A DNA stretch of 64,000 nucleotides from Nocardiopsis flavescens (GTDB taxonomy: Bacteria > Actinomycetota > Actinomycetes > Streptosporangiales > Streptosporangiaceae), in assembly GCF_900141985.1 (NCBI RefSeq), contig NZ_FQZK01000011.1, forward strand, positions 181,557 to 245,556. The letters are read 5' to 3'. The translations under genes and the position numbers were made by a program. Positions 52,484 through 60,772 of the stretch are shown here, piece after piece; position 1 is the stretch's first letter; each line of letters starts with the position of its first letter. The notes beneath the pieces are model-generated. The model ran no database searches and was not told the origin of the DNA. It saw nothing but the letters and a program-made list of their open reading frames with translations.

Positions 52484-54892
52484 TCAGGACTTCCAGGAAG
52501 GACCCCAGCCGCTGCTGTCGGAGACGCCCTCCGGCATCGGCTCCAGCAGGCCGGCGCCCGGCGGCTCGCGGTCCGTCCCCGGGCCCTCGGCGATCGAGGG
52601 CTCCGCCTCGACCTCCCAGCGGTCCGCCGGGGGCGGCGGCACCAGCGAGGCCCCGGGGGGCGCGGCCTGCGCGCCGCCGCCGAAGGCGTCCCAGGAGCCC
52701 TGCGCGGCCGGGGCCCCCGCTGGGGCGCCGTGCGCGCCGGCGGCGGTCTCGTTCCCGTAGGCCCGCTGCGCCCCGGTCGGCCCGCCGTGGCCGGCGCCCG
52801 TGTCGGCGGGCTGCCACCCGCCCGTGTCGGGGCGCGCACCGGGGGTGCCTCCGCCGACATCGGCGGAAGGCCGGCCGCCCGAGGACGAACCCGGACCCGC
52901 CGACCCACCATGCTCAGAAGCACCGGCGGCATCAGGGACACCACCCGTACCGGCGGAAGGCCAGCCGCCCGAAGCTGCACCAGCACCCGCCGACCCACCA
53001 TGCCCAGGAGCAGCAGAGGCACCGGCGGCACCAGGGCCACCACCCGTACCGGCGGCCGGCCACCCTCCTGACGCCGCACCCTGCCCGGCGGCGGAACCCC
53101 CGTACCCGGGGGCACCACCGCCCGCACCGGCCGCAGGCCAACCGCCCGAAGGCTCGCCCGCACCCGCCGGCCCACCGTGCCCGGGAACACCAGGCGCACC
53201 ACCGCCCGCATCGGCCGCAGGCCAACCGCCCGAGGACAGGCCCGCTCCCGTGGACCCACCGTGCCCGGAGGCACCGGCGGCACCAGAGCCGCCACCGCCC
53301 GCACCGGCGGCCGGCCACCCGCCCGAAGGCTCGCCCTGCCCGGCGGCGGAACCCCCGTACCCGGGAGCACCACCGCCCGCATCGGCCGACGGCCAACCGC
53401 CCGAAGGCGCACCCGTACCCGCCGAGCCACCATGCCCGGAGGCGCCGGGGGCGCCACCACCCGCACCGGCAGCAGGCCATCCGCCCGAGGCGGCACCCGG
53501 CACGCCGGAACCGCCGCCCGCATCGGCCGACGACCACCCGCCCGAAGGCGCACCCACAGGCCCACCGTGCCCGGGAGCACCGGGGGCACCACCACCCACG
53601 TCAGCAGAAGGCCACCCGCCCGAGGCGTCGGAGGGGCCCGAGGCGCGGACGGCACCCCAGGAAGCGTCGTCCGAGCCGGGGTCGGCCGGGGCCTGCGGCG
53701 TCCAGGGGTCCGTGCCGCCCCGGCCGTCGGGAACCCCCGGAGCCGGGGGCGGCCCGGCGGGGTCCCACGCGCCCGACAGCTCCTCCGGCGGCACGTCCAC
53801 CACGGGGGACGTCTCCTCCTGGCTCTGCACCAGCGGGTGCACGACGACGCCCGCCGGGTGCATCCGGCCCCACCAGGCGGCGGCCTCGTCGCGGCCCAGC
53901 TCCTCCTCGACCCGCAGCCACCCGGTGATGTGCGGGTGGCGGCGGCCGGTGCGCCAGGTGTGCTTGAGGGAGATCTGCTCCAGGACCAGCACCCGCTCGC
54001 CGTCCACCAGCGGCACCGAGCCCGGGGTCTGCTCGTTCCCCACCCACGTGCCGTCGCCGCCCACCAGGTCCCACTCGCCCTCGACGATCGACAGCCGGGG
54101 GTCGTCGCGCAGGTCGGTGGCGGAGGCCACCCAGTCCGGCATCGGCCGCTGCCCGGGCACGCCCCGGCCCTCAGGGCCGATGAGCGCGTCGGCCAGCAGC
54201 GTGTGCAGCTGGAAGTTGTCCCCGACCCCGTCGAAGCGCACCCGGAAGGCGCGCCCGGACGCGCGGTCCAGGACGAGCATCCGGTCCGTCTCGGCCAGCA
54301 GCAGCAGTTCGTGCACCTCGCCGAACTCCTCGACGTGGCGGCTCATCCGGGAGGACAGCACCAGCAGCTCGGACAGGCCCCGCGGGTCCTCGCGCAGCGC
54401 GGCGCGCACCTCGGCGTCGCCCAGCACGGCGCGGACGGCGATCCCGTACGGCTGCATGGTCGCCCAGGAGGCGAGCGCGTACATGGCGCCGTCGCCGAGC
54501 ACCGGGGCCACCCGCGCCCGGTGCGACTCCCCGGTCTCCCTCGGGTGGGGCGGCGCGTCCTCGCCGGTGCCCTCCCAGGCGTCCGCGAACCGCAGCGCCT
54601 GCCCGCCGACCTCGCGGGCGCGGCGGGTGATCTCGACCCCCGCGGCCCCGGCGGGGGTCCCCACCTCGACGAGGGCGCCGCACAGCACCGCCAGATCGGC
54701 GACCGCCCCCAGGGCGATCCGCTCCGGCGCCCGCAGACGTTCGGCGATGGCGGCGAGCGCCGCGACCCGCTCCCCGACGGGCACGTGCCCGGCCAGCTGG
54801 AACAGTGTCCCGGCGAGCGGTAGAACCTCGTGGGGCCGCGACTGCGCGGCCTCGACGACGTCGGCGACGGAGCGGCGGAAGTCTTCGATCAT
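52484..54892 (-). CDS. 802-residue protein with a long Gly/Trp tandem-repeat region
   Basis: The first ~415 residues form an unknown folded region: a helical part (~1-90) and two beta-rich parts around LLLLAETDRMLVLDRASG and GERVLVLEQISL. About 280 residues follow with some 11 copies of a SGGW(P/S)(S/A)A(D/G)xGGG unit, mostly alternating ADAGGG and AGAGGG, joined by HGGSAGxG-type spacers. A negatively charged C-terminus ends in SSGWGPSW. No signal peptide or membrane helix is seen, so it is probably cytosolic and disordered. The function is unknown. ATG 54892 is supported by a CACGAT -10 at 54899-54904; no ribosome site is seen. Confidence 0.7.
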   Translation of the reverse strand: MIEDFRRSVADVVEAAQSRPHEVLPLAGTLFQLAGHVPVGERVAALAAIAERLRAPERIALGAVADLAVLCGALVEVGTPAGAAGVEITRRAREVGGQALRFADAWEGTGEDAPPHPRETGESHRARVAPVLGDGAMYALASWATMQPYGIAVRAVLGDAEVRAALREDPRGLSELLVLSSRMSRHVEEFGEVHELLLLAETDRMLVLDRASGRAFRVRFDGVGDNFQLHTLLADALIGPEGRGVPGQRPMPDWVASATDLRDDPRLSIVEGEWDLVGGDGTWVGNEQTPGSVPLVDGERVLVLEQISLKHTWRTGRRHPHITGWLRVEEELGRDEAAAWWGRMHPAGVVVHPLVQSQEETSPVVDVPPEELSGAWDPAGPPPAPGVPDGRGGTDPWTPQAPADPGSDDASWGAVRASGPSDASGGWPSADVGGGAPGAPGHGGPVGAPSGGWSSADAGGGSGVPGAASGGWPAAGAGGGAPGASGHGGSAGTGAPSGGWPSADAGGGAPGYGGSAAGQGEPSGGWPAAGAGGGGSGAAGASGHGGSTGAGLSSGGWPAADAGGGAPGVPGHGGPAGAGEPSGGWPAAGAGGGAPGYGGSAAGQGAASGGWPAAGTGGGPGAAGASAAPGHGGSAGAGAASGGWPSAGTGGVPDAAGASEHGGSAGPGSSSGGRPSADVGGGTPGARPDTGGWQPADTGAGHGGPTGAQRAYGNETAAGAHGAPAGAPAAQGSWDAFGGGAQAAPPGASLVPPPPADRWEVEAEPSIAEGPGTDREPPGAGLLEPMPEGVSDSSGWGPSWKS
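52820..53640 (-). repeat. Imperfect tandem DNA repeats encoding the SGGWPxAxxGGG units
   Basis: On the minus strand this segment repeats blocks encoding SGGW-PSAD/PAAG-AGGG plus a spacer, each about 60-120 bp, about 11 times. The reading frame is kept throughout, so the repeats are coding. They would be prone to slippage and copy-number change. Confidence 0.75.
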
Positions 54893-55691
54893 TCGGGCAT
54901 CGTGACACAGTCCTCGGTCAGTGCCGGAGTCCTCCCCCGAAATCGACCACCTTCGGCCACGGGGCATCACCGGGGGCGAACGGTGTGTGAACACCACCGA
55001 ACCGGTGGATAACGGGTTCGGGGTCGACCGAAACCCCGGCCCACCGGGGTCTGCGGACCACGGCGGTCTCCCGGGGCGGGCGCCGCACCGGGCGGGACCG
55101 CAGGTCCGGGCCCGTGTCGAACCCCACAGGACGCCGGGGCCCGGCGCCCGGACCCCGGGCTAGCACCCGGCGGGACCGCGGCCCGCCTCCGCGGCGGGTG
55201 CCCGGGAACGGGCCCCGGAACGGGACCGGCGAACGGTCCCGGCACCGGCCGCGACACCACCTCTCCCGATGCGGGCGCCGGGACGGCGCCTCCCACGGCG
55301 GCCGACCGCCCACCGCACCGCGCCGTCGTCCCCGGCCCCGCCGCGACCAGGGACGACGGCGGCCGTCCGCCCCGCAGGACCTCCCGCGGACCGGCGACGG
55401 GGCGCCACCCGCCGGAGGGGGCGGGCGGGCCCGCCCGCCCCGCGCGGTGGCGGACCCGCCACCGCGGCGCCCGCCCGAGGACACACGTTCCCCGGGAGGG
55501 TGACGTACGTCTCCCACGCCCCCCGGGGAGGGGTCGCCCGGGGGCGCGGGCCCGGCACCGGACCACCGCCGGGACCTCCGGCGCGTCCGGGAGGCGGCCC
55601 GGCGGCCCCGCCGGCCGCGTCACGCCCGGCCGGCACCTCCTCCGGGCCCCGGCCACCCGGCCGCCGCCCCGCACCCGACCCGGGCACGGCA
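54893..55691. other. ~800-bp non-coding GC-rich region
   Basis: No protein-like frame, RNA gene or strong promoter was found between the repeat-protein start and the hisG terminator. Near 54990-55010 there is an inverted repeat CCACCG-AACCGGTGG. The region may hold the promoter of the repeat-protein gene and otherwise looks neutral. Confidence 0.5.
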
Positions 55692-55719
55692 AGGGGCCCG
55701 CGGCGTACCGCGGGCCCCT
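55692..55719 (-). terminator. Terminator after hisG
   Basis: A perfect 12-bp GC stem with a 4-base loop, AGGGGCCCGCGG with CCGCGGGCCCCT, 17 bp after the hisG stop. Confidence 0.7.
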
Positions 55720-55735
55720 CGCACACCTGCCGTCC

Positions 55736-56581
55736 CTAGAGGCGGCAGGCGTAGATGTCCGTCACCAGGATCGCCCGGGCGCCCAGCTGCCACAGGTCGT
55801 CCATGATCCGCTGGGCGTCGCGGCGCGGCACCATCGAGCGCACCGCCACCCAGCCCTCCCGGTGCAGGGGCGACACCGTCGGCCCCTCCATCCCGGGCGT
55901 CAGCGCCACCGCCGCCTCCAGGCGCTCGGCGTGCACGTCGTAGTCCATCATCACGTAGTCGCGGGCGACCAGGACGCCGTGCAGCCGCCGCAGCAGGGTG
56001 TCGAACTTGGCGTCGGGCTCGGCGTCCACCGGGCGGATCACCACCGCCTCCGACACCAGGATCGGCTCCCCGAAGGTCTCCAGCCCGGCCTGGCGCAGGG
56101 TGGTGCCGGTCGACACCACGTCGGCGACGGCGTCGGCCACCCCCAGCTGCACGGAGCTCTCCACCGCCCCGTCCAGGTGGATGACGCGCGCGTCGATCCC
56201 CTGCTGCTCCAGGTACCTGCCGAGCAGGCCGTCGAACGACGTGGCGATGCGCTTGCCGGAGAGGTCGGCGACCTCCATGCCCGCGCCGTTGGGCGCGGCG
56301 AACCGGAACGTGGACCCGCCGAACCCCAGCTGCAGCACCTCGTCCACGGGCGCGCCGGAGTCCAGCAGCATGTCGCGGCCGGTGATCCCGGCCTGGAGGA
56401 TGCCCTCGCCGACGTACACGGCGATGTCCTTGGGGCGCAGGAAGAAGAACTCGGTGTCGTTGTCGGGGTCCACCATCACCAGGTCGCGGCTGCTCTTGCG
56501 CTGGCGGTACCCGGCCTCGCGCAGCATCTCGACGGCGGGCTCGGACAACTGGCCCTTGTTGGGCACGGCGATTCTCAGCAT
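55736..56581 (-). CDS. hisG: ATP phosphoribosyltransferase (long form)
   Basis: 281 residues from [10 protein letters not shown]. It has the catalytic domains ([28 protein letters not shown]) and the C-terminal ~75-residue regulatory domain ([15 protein letters not shown]), the HisG long form feedback-inhibited by histidine. It catalyses the first step of histidine synthesis. ATG 56590 (three codons longer) is an alternative. It is encoded 88 bp after hisE on the same strand. Confidence 0.93.
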   Translation of the reverse strand: MLRIAVPNKGQLSEPAVEMLREAGYRQRKSSRDLVMVDPDNDTEFFFLRPKDIAVYVGEGILQAGITGRDMLLDSGAPVDEVLQLGFGGSTFRFAAPNGAGMEVADLSGKRIATSFDGLLGRYLEQQGIDARVIHLDGAVESSVQLGVADAVADVVSTGTTLRQAGLETFGEPILVSEAVVIRPVDAEPDAKFDTLLRRLHGVLVARDYVMMDYDVHAERLEAAVALTPGMEGPTVSPLHREGWVAVRSMVPRRDAQRIMDDLWQLGARAILVTDIYACRL

Positions 56582-56669
56582 GTCGGGCATGTGGCTGGCT
56601 TTCGTGTTGGCTCTGCGTGTGCGAAGACGTCGAACGGCCGTACGCGCCGTGTGGTCGGGGCGCGCCGAC

Positions 56670-56933
56670 CTACAGATGCCTGTAGACGTCTTCCAGCCGC
56701 AGGCCACGGGCCAGCATCAGGACCTGGAGGTGGTAGAGGAGCTGCGAGATCTCTTCGGCGGCCTGCTCGTCCGACTCGTACTCGGCGGCCATCCAGACCT
56801 CTGCGGCCTCCTCGACGACCTTCTTTCCGATGGCGTGCACGCCGGCGTCGAGCTGGGCGACGGTCCCGGACCCCTCGGGTCGGGAGCGCGCCTTCTCGGA
56901 CAGCTCGGCGAACAGCTCTTCGAAGGTCTTCAT
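56670..56933 (-). CDS. hisE: Phosphoribosyl-ATP diphosphatase
   Basis: 87 residues with the MazG-like helix motif [10 protein letters not shown] and [15 protein letters not shown]. It hydrolyses PR-ATP in histidine synthesis, the step after HisG. ATG 56933 has a GAGGAAAG site. The hisE-hisG pair is typical of actinobacteria. Confidence 0.93.
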   Translation of the reverse strand: MKTFEELFAELSEKARSRPEGSGTVAQLDAGVHAIGKKVVEEAAEVWMAAEYESDEQAAEEISQLLYHLQVLMLARGLRLEDVYRHL

Positions 56934-57036
56934 GGTGTCTTTCCTCGACCGACAGTGCACTGACAAGCCTAGGCGCTGCGGCCACCGCGTGTGGCACCCG
57001 CGGTGGGAAGTCTCAGCATGCGGGCAGGGGAACGTG

Positions 57037-57864
57037 TCACACCATGCGGCGGGCCACCAGCCGCACCACGGCGCGCGGCAGGATCCGCAGCAGCCCGTCG
57101 GCGATCTGGTACTGGGGTCCGGAGACCACGTGGGACCGCCCCGCGGCCCAGGCACGCAGCGAGTCGCGGACGATGTGCTCCTTGGGCGTGAACGCGAACT
57201 CGGGCAGCCCCCTCTCCTGCACGCCCAGGGTCATATCGGTGCGCACGAAGCCGGGCAGGACCACGGTGACGGACACGCCCTTGGCCCGCACCTCGGCGGA
57301 GACGCTCTCGCTCCACAGGGTGAGGAACTTCTTGCCCGCCCCGTACACCGAGCCGCCGGGGTTGACGGCGGGCTCCCCGGCCAGCGAGGACACGGTGATG
57401 ACGCCCAGCCGCTCCTTCTCCCCCGCCGCCCGGCGGGCGATCTGCACGGGCAGGACGGCGCGGGTGAGGTGCAGGACGGCGCGCACGTTGAGGTCGAGCA
57501 TGGCGTCGATCCCGGCGGGGTCCTGCTCGGTGAACGCGCCGCCGTCGCCGCGCCCGGCGTTGTTGACGAGCAGGTCGACCGCTCCCGCGTCACCGGTGCC
57601 GTCGGCGGTGAGGCGGGCGGCGACCGCGGCCACCCCGGCGCGCGAGCCCAGGTCGGCCGGGAGCACCTCGACGGGGGTGGAGTAGAGGTCGCGGATCTCC
57701 TCGGCCAGCGACTCCAGCACCTCCCGGCGCCTGGCCACCAGCACCAGGCCGTAGCCGCGCTGGGCCAGGCGGCGCGCGTACTCCTCGCCGATACCGGAGG
57801 AGGCCCCGGTCACCAGCGCGGTCCGGGTGTGCTCGGCCCCGGTGTCCTGGTCCGCTTCGCTCAT
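57037..57864 (-). CDS. SDR-family oxidoreductase
   Basis: 275 residues: NAD(P) motif TGASSGIG (~19-26), NNAG (~96-99), Ser in SSLAG and the catalytic YxxxK in VYGAGKKF (~163-170). A classic short-chain dehydrogenase; the substrate is unknown. ATG 57864 has no ribosome site; TAAGCT on the minus strand (57871-57876) lies 6 bases upstream, so the transcript is probably leaderless. It shares a 172-bp divergent region with the methyltransferase gene. Confidence 0.85.
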   Translation of the reverse strand: MSEADQDTGAEHTRTALVTGASSGIGEEYARRLAQRGYGLVLVARRREVLESLAEEIRDLYSTPVEVLPADLGSRAGVAAVAARLTADGTGDAGAVDLLVNNAGRGDGGAFTEQDPAGIDAMLDLNVRAVLHLTRAVLPVQIARRAAGEKERLGVITVSSLAGEPAVNPGGSVYGAGKKFLTLWSESVSAEVRAKGVSVTVVLPGFVRTDMTLGVQERGLPEFAFTPKEHIVRDSLRAWAAGRSHVVSGPQYQIADGLLRILPRAVVRLVARRMV

Positions 57865-57870
57865 GGGGCC

Positions 57871-57876
57871 AGCTTA
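57871..57876 (-). promoter_or_regulatory. -10 element TAAGCT of the leaderless SDR gene
   Basis: TAAGCT, 6 bases, then the ATG at 57864 on the minus strand, with no ribosome site. Confidence 0.45.
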
Positions 57877-58024
57877 GGACCAGGCCCCCCGGCGCGCCCC
57901 CGCCGGGCCGCCGTGCGGCCCGGAACCGCCGGCCCCGGAGTTCCCGGCCCTCCCGTGGGATGGTCCACACCGTCAATTCACGGCACGGCATCACCCGCGT
58001 CTCCCATCCGGGGCCGCCAGGGGC

Positions 58025-58030
58025 TAGCGT
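58025..58030 (+). promoter_or_regulatory. -10 element TAGCGT of the leaderless methyltransferase gene
   Basis: TAGCGT, 6 bases, then ATG 58037, the same spacing as at SURF1, DoxX-like and SDR genes. Confidence 0.5.
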
Positions 58031-58036
58031 TCGGAT

Positions 58037-58738
58037 ATGTCCGAGACAAAGAGCACCACCGGACCCCTCGCCGCCCTCGACGAACGCCTGCGTGACACCA
58101 GGCTGTTCTTCACACAGGCGCTGCGGACGTTCCACGCCACCGGCTCCATCGTCCCCAGCAGCCCCGCGCTGGCCCGGGCGATGGCCGAACACGTCCGAGC
58201 CCGTCCGGTACCCGACGAGCCGCTGCGGATCATGGAGGTGGGCGCGGGCACGGGGGCGATCACCCGCGGGATCGCCCCCGCGATGGTCCCGGGGGACACC
58301 GCCGACCTGGTGGAGGCCAACCCCGAGTTCGCGGCGTACCTGGAAGGCCTGCTGGAGAGCGACCCCGTGCTGTCGCCGATCGCCCCGCAGGCGACGGTGC
58401 ACGCCAAGCTGGTCGGCGACATGGGCACCGACCGCACCTACGACGTGATCCTGTCGGGCCTGCCGTTCGCGAACTTCACCGCCGACGCCGTCCGCGAGAT
58501 CCTGGAGTACTACTTCGAGGTGCTGCGCCCGGGCGGCCACCTCTCCTTCTACGGCTACCTGTACACCAAGGAGGTGAAGGCGGTCATCGCCCGCCGCGAG
58601 GACTACCTGCGCCAGGCGCGCACCAGCTGGGTGGTCCAGGAGTGGATCGACCGGTACGGCGTCCGGTCGGACAAGGTGCTGGCCAACATCCCGCCCGCGT
58701 TCGTCCACCACCTGCGCAAGCCCGACAAGACCGCGTGA
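58037..58738 (+). CDS. Class I SAM-dependent methyltransferase (phospholipid N-methyltransferase-like)
   Basis: 233 residues resembling PmtA/rRNA adenine dimethylase-like enzymes: GSIVPSSPALARAM before the SAM motif MEVGAGTGAITRGI (~66-79), and the catalytic-type SGLPFANF (~140-147). It may methylate a phospholipid headgroup; the substrate is unproven. The start is probably leaderless. Confidence 0.8.
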   Translation: MSETKSTTGPLAALDERLRDTRLFFTQALRTFHATGSIVPSSPALARAMAEHVRARPVPDEPLRIMEVGAGTGAITRGIAPAMVPGDTADLVEANPEFAAYLEGLLESDPVLSPIAPQATVHAKLVGDMGTDRTYDVILSGLPFANFTADAVREILEYYFEVLRPGGHLSFYGYLYTKEVKAVIARREDYLRQARTSWVVQEWIDRYGVRSDKVLANIPPAFVHHLRKPDKTA

Positions 58739-58767
58739 CCGCCGGGGCCCGTCCGGGGACGGGCCCC

Positions 58768-60714
58768 TCACCCCCCGCCGATCCGCGCCACCGCCCGGCG
58801 CAGCAGGGCGACCAGCTCCCGGTCCCGGGCGATGCCGCGCGGGCCCTGAGCCGACGGCGCCGCGTGCGCCGTGCGGTCCGCGTCGCGCAGTGCCCGCAGG
58901 CGCGGCAGCGCGCCCCGGGCGGGCGGCCCGACCTCCCCGAGCAGCCGCACGGCGGCCAGGCCCGTCCCGGTGAGCACCCGGGCGCCCAGGTAGGGGTGCT
59001 CCGTGTCCAGCAGCGCGGCGAGCACCGTGTCCGTGTCACCGGTGATGTGCCACAGGGCGCGCAGCGCCGCCGCGTCGTGCGGTCCCCGCAGATCCGTGTA
59101 CCGCCGCAGGCCGGCCTCGTACCGGACCGCCGCGGGACCGGCGTCGGCGAGCAGCCCCCACGCGCCCTCGCGCCACCCGTCGGAGAACGGGCCGAGCAGG
59201 TCCAGCGACGCGCCCGCGTCCCCGGTGAGCCGCAGGTGGGCGCGGGCCGCCCGCCACCGGCTCCGGGAGGCCGCCCCCCGCACCGCGGGGGCGTGCCGCG
59301 CGGCGGCGGGGCCGATCGCGGCCAGCACCTCCAGCAGTTCCGGGACCCGGTCGTGGTCGGCGAGGAGCCCGGCGACGGCGTCGGCCAGCGGTGCGGCCCG
59401 GGGCCCCCACCCGGCCAGGGAGGGCGGGATCCACCGGGCCTCCCAGGGGTCCCCCGCCATCCGCTCCTCCAGGTGCGGCAGCAGTGCGCCGGCCCGGGGC
59501 GCGAACGCCTCCAGGACCTCCTCGAACGTCGGGCCCCAGCCCCAGGGGTCCCGGGAGGGCACCGGGCCGAACCCGAACAGCGGAAGGCGGGCGCGGCCCA
59601 GGAGCAGCGGGAGCGCGCGCGGATCGCCGAGCCGGGCCAGGGTGAGCAGTGCCGTGGCGGCGTCGCCGCCGGGCTCCACCGCGCGGGCGGCCAGCCGGTC
59701 CGCCCACGGCCGCGCCCCCTCCCCGGAGGTCGAGAGCAGCCGCAGCGCCCACCGGCGCACCCCCGCGTCGGGGTCCTCCAGCAGCGCCCCGGCACCGCGG
59801 TCCCACCGCCCGGCCTCCGAGCGGAACTCCCCCACCAGGTCCACGGCCGCCCGCACGGCCGCCGCGCGCACCCGTGCGTCGGGGTGGCCGAGCAGGGCCG
59901 AGGTCACCCGGCCCCGCCCCGCGCGCCCCAGGGCCCGGTGGATCCAGACCTGCGCGTAGCGGAAGCGTTCGGCGTCCCGGCCGTCGGCGCCCAGCCCGGC
60001 GGCCCGGAACCACGGCGGATGCGCCCGCAGGACGAGGTCGTCCATGGCGGCCCGGGCCGGCGGGACCGGATCGGCGGGGGCCGCGGCGGCCGAGCCGAAC
60101 GCGACCAGCATCCGCTCCTCCGGGTCGCCCTCCCCCGCCGGCGCGGCCGGCCACCGCGGCGCCGGCCCCGCGGTGGCCCCGACCCGCCCGGCGAGCCGGA
60201 CGGCGGCGGCCAGCAGCCGGAGCCGGACCCCGGGGTCGGCCTCGTCCTCCCAGCGTTCGCGCAGGGTCTCCAGGGCGGCGGTGTCCCCGGTCCAGGCCAG
60301 GGCCTGCGCGGCCCGGGTGCGCACCCCGGGCCCGGGGTCGGTGAGCAGGGGCGGCAGCCCGGCCAGGAGCGCGTCCCGGGCGGCCTGCGGCCCGGGGGCG
60401 CCGTCCCACGCCGAGCACACGTCCCCGACCAGGTCCAGGGCCCCGGTCCGGACCCGGCGGGGCCGGTCTGCGTCGGCGGCGACCCGCACCAGGAACGGCA
60501 GCGCCGCGGGCACGGCCGAGGGGAGCCGGTCCCCGCACCCCCTGTCGGCCAGGGCGTCGTCCAGGTCCTGGAGTGCGTCCACGGCCTCCGCGGGGGTCCC
60601 GGTGAGCGCCGCGGCGAGGTCCTCGCGCACGTCGGCGCCGCGCTCCCCCCGGCAGCCCTCCAGCGCGTCCCAGGGCACCTCGTCCAGCCCGCGCAGGCGG
60701 GCGTCCGCGATCAT
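58768..60714 (-). CDS. HEAT-repeat protein (second of a tandem pair)
   Basis: 648 residues of helical HEAT-like repeats (AVPAALPFLVRVAAD, ALLEDPDAGVRRWALRLL, AIGPAAARHAPAV), no signal peptide, no enzyme motif. N-terminus LRGLDEVPWDALE and C-terminus ARDRELVALLRRAVARIGGG match those of the upstream paralogue. HEAT proteins are binding scaffolds; the partner is unknown. A start at 60750 would add 12 residues with no better support. It starts 58 bp after the paralogue. Confidence 0.75.
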   Translation of the reverse strand: MIADARLRGLDEVPWDALEGCRGERGADVREDLAAALTGTPAEAVDALQDLDDALADRGCGDRLPSAVPAALPFLVRVAADADRPRRVRTGALDLVGDVCSAWDGAPGPQAARDALLAGLPPLLTDPGPGVRTRAAQALAWTGDTAALETLRERWEDEADPGVRLRLLAAAVRLAGRVGATAGPAPRWPAAPAGEGDPEERMLVAFGSAAAAPADPVPPARAAMDDLVLRAHPPWFRAAGLGADGRDAERFRYAQVWIHRALGRAGRGRVTSALLGHPDARVRAAAVRAAVDLVGEFRSEAGRWDRGAGALLEDPDAGVRRWALRLLSTSGEGARPWADRLAARAVEPGGDAATALLTLARLGDPRALPLLLGRARLPLFGFGPVPSRDPWGWGPTFEEVLEAFAPRAGALLPHLEERMAGDPWEARWIPPSLAGWGPRAAPLADAVAGLLADHDRVPELLEVLAAIGPAAARHAPAVRGAASRSRWRAARAHLRLTGDAGASLDLLGPFSDGWREGAWGLLADAGPAAVRYEAGLRRYTDLRGPHDAAALRALWHITGDTDTVLAALLDTEHPYLGARVLTGTGLAAVRLLGEVGPPARGALPRLRALRDADRTAHAAPSAQGPRGIARDRELVALLRRAVARIGGG

Positions 60715-60772
60715 GCGGCCACGGAACCGCACACCCGGCTCCCGGGGCAAGCCCTTTCGCGTGCCCCGCGGG

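Noticed and set aside
52820..53640. Possible CRISPR array or satellite repeats
   Set aside because: Units vary in length and sequence, keep one reading frame and encode SGGWPxAxxGGG, with no constant repeat/spacer pattern. They are coding repeats.
49591..53655. A 1,354-codon open frame on the minus strand under cstA
   Set aside because: It is antisense to cstA, YbdD and part of the repeat protein and is Arg/Gly-rich. The open frame results from high GC, not coding.
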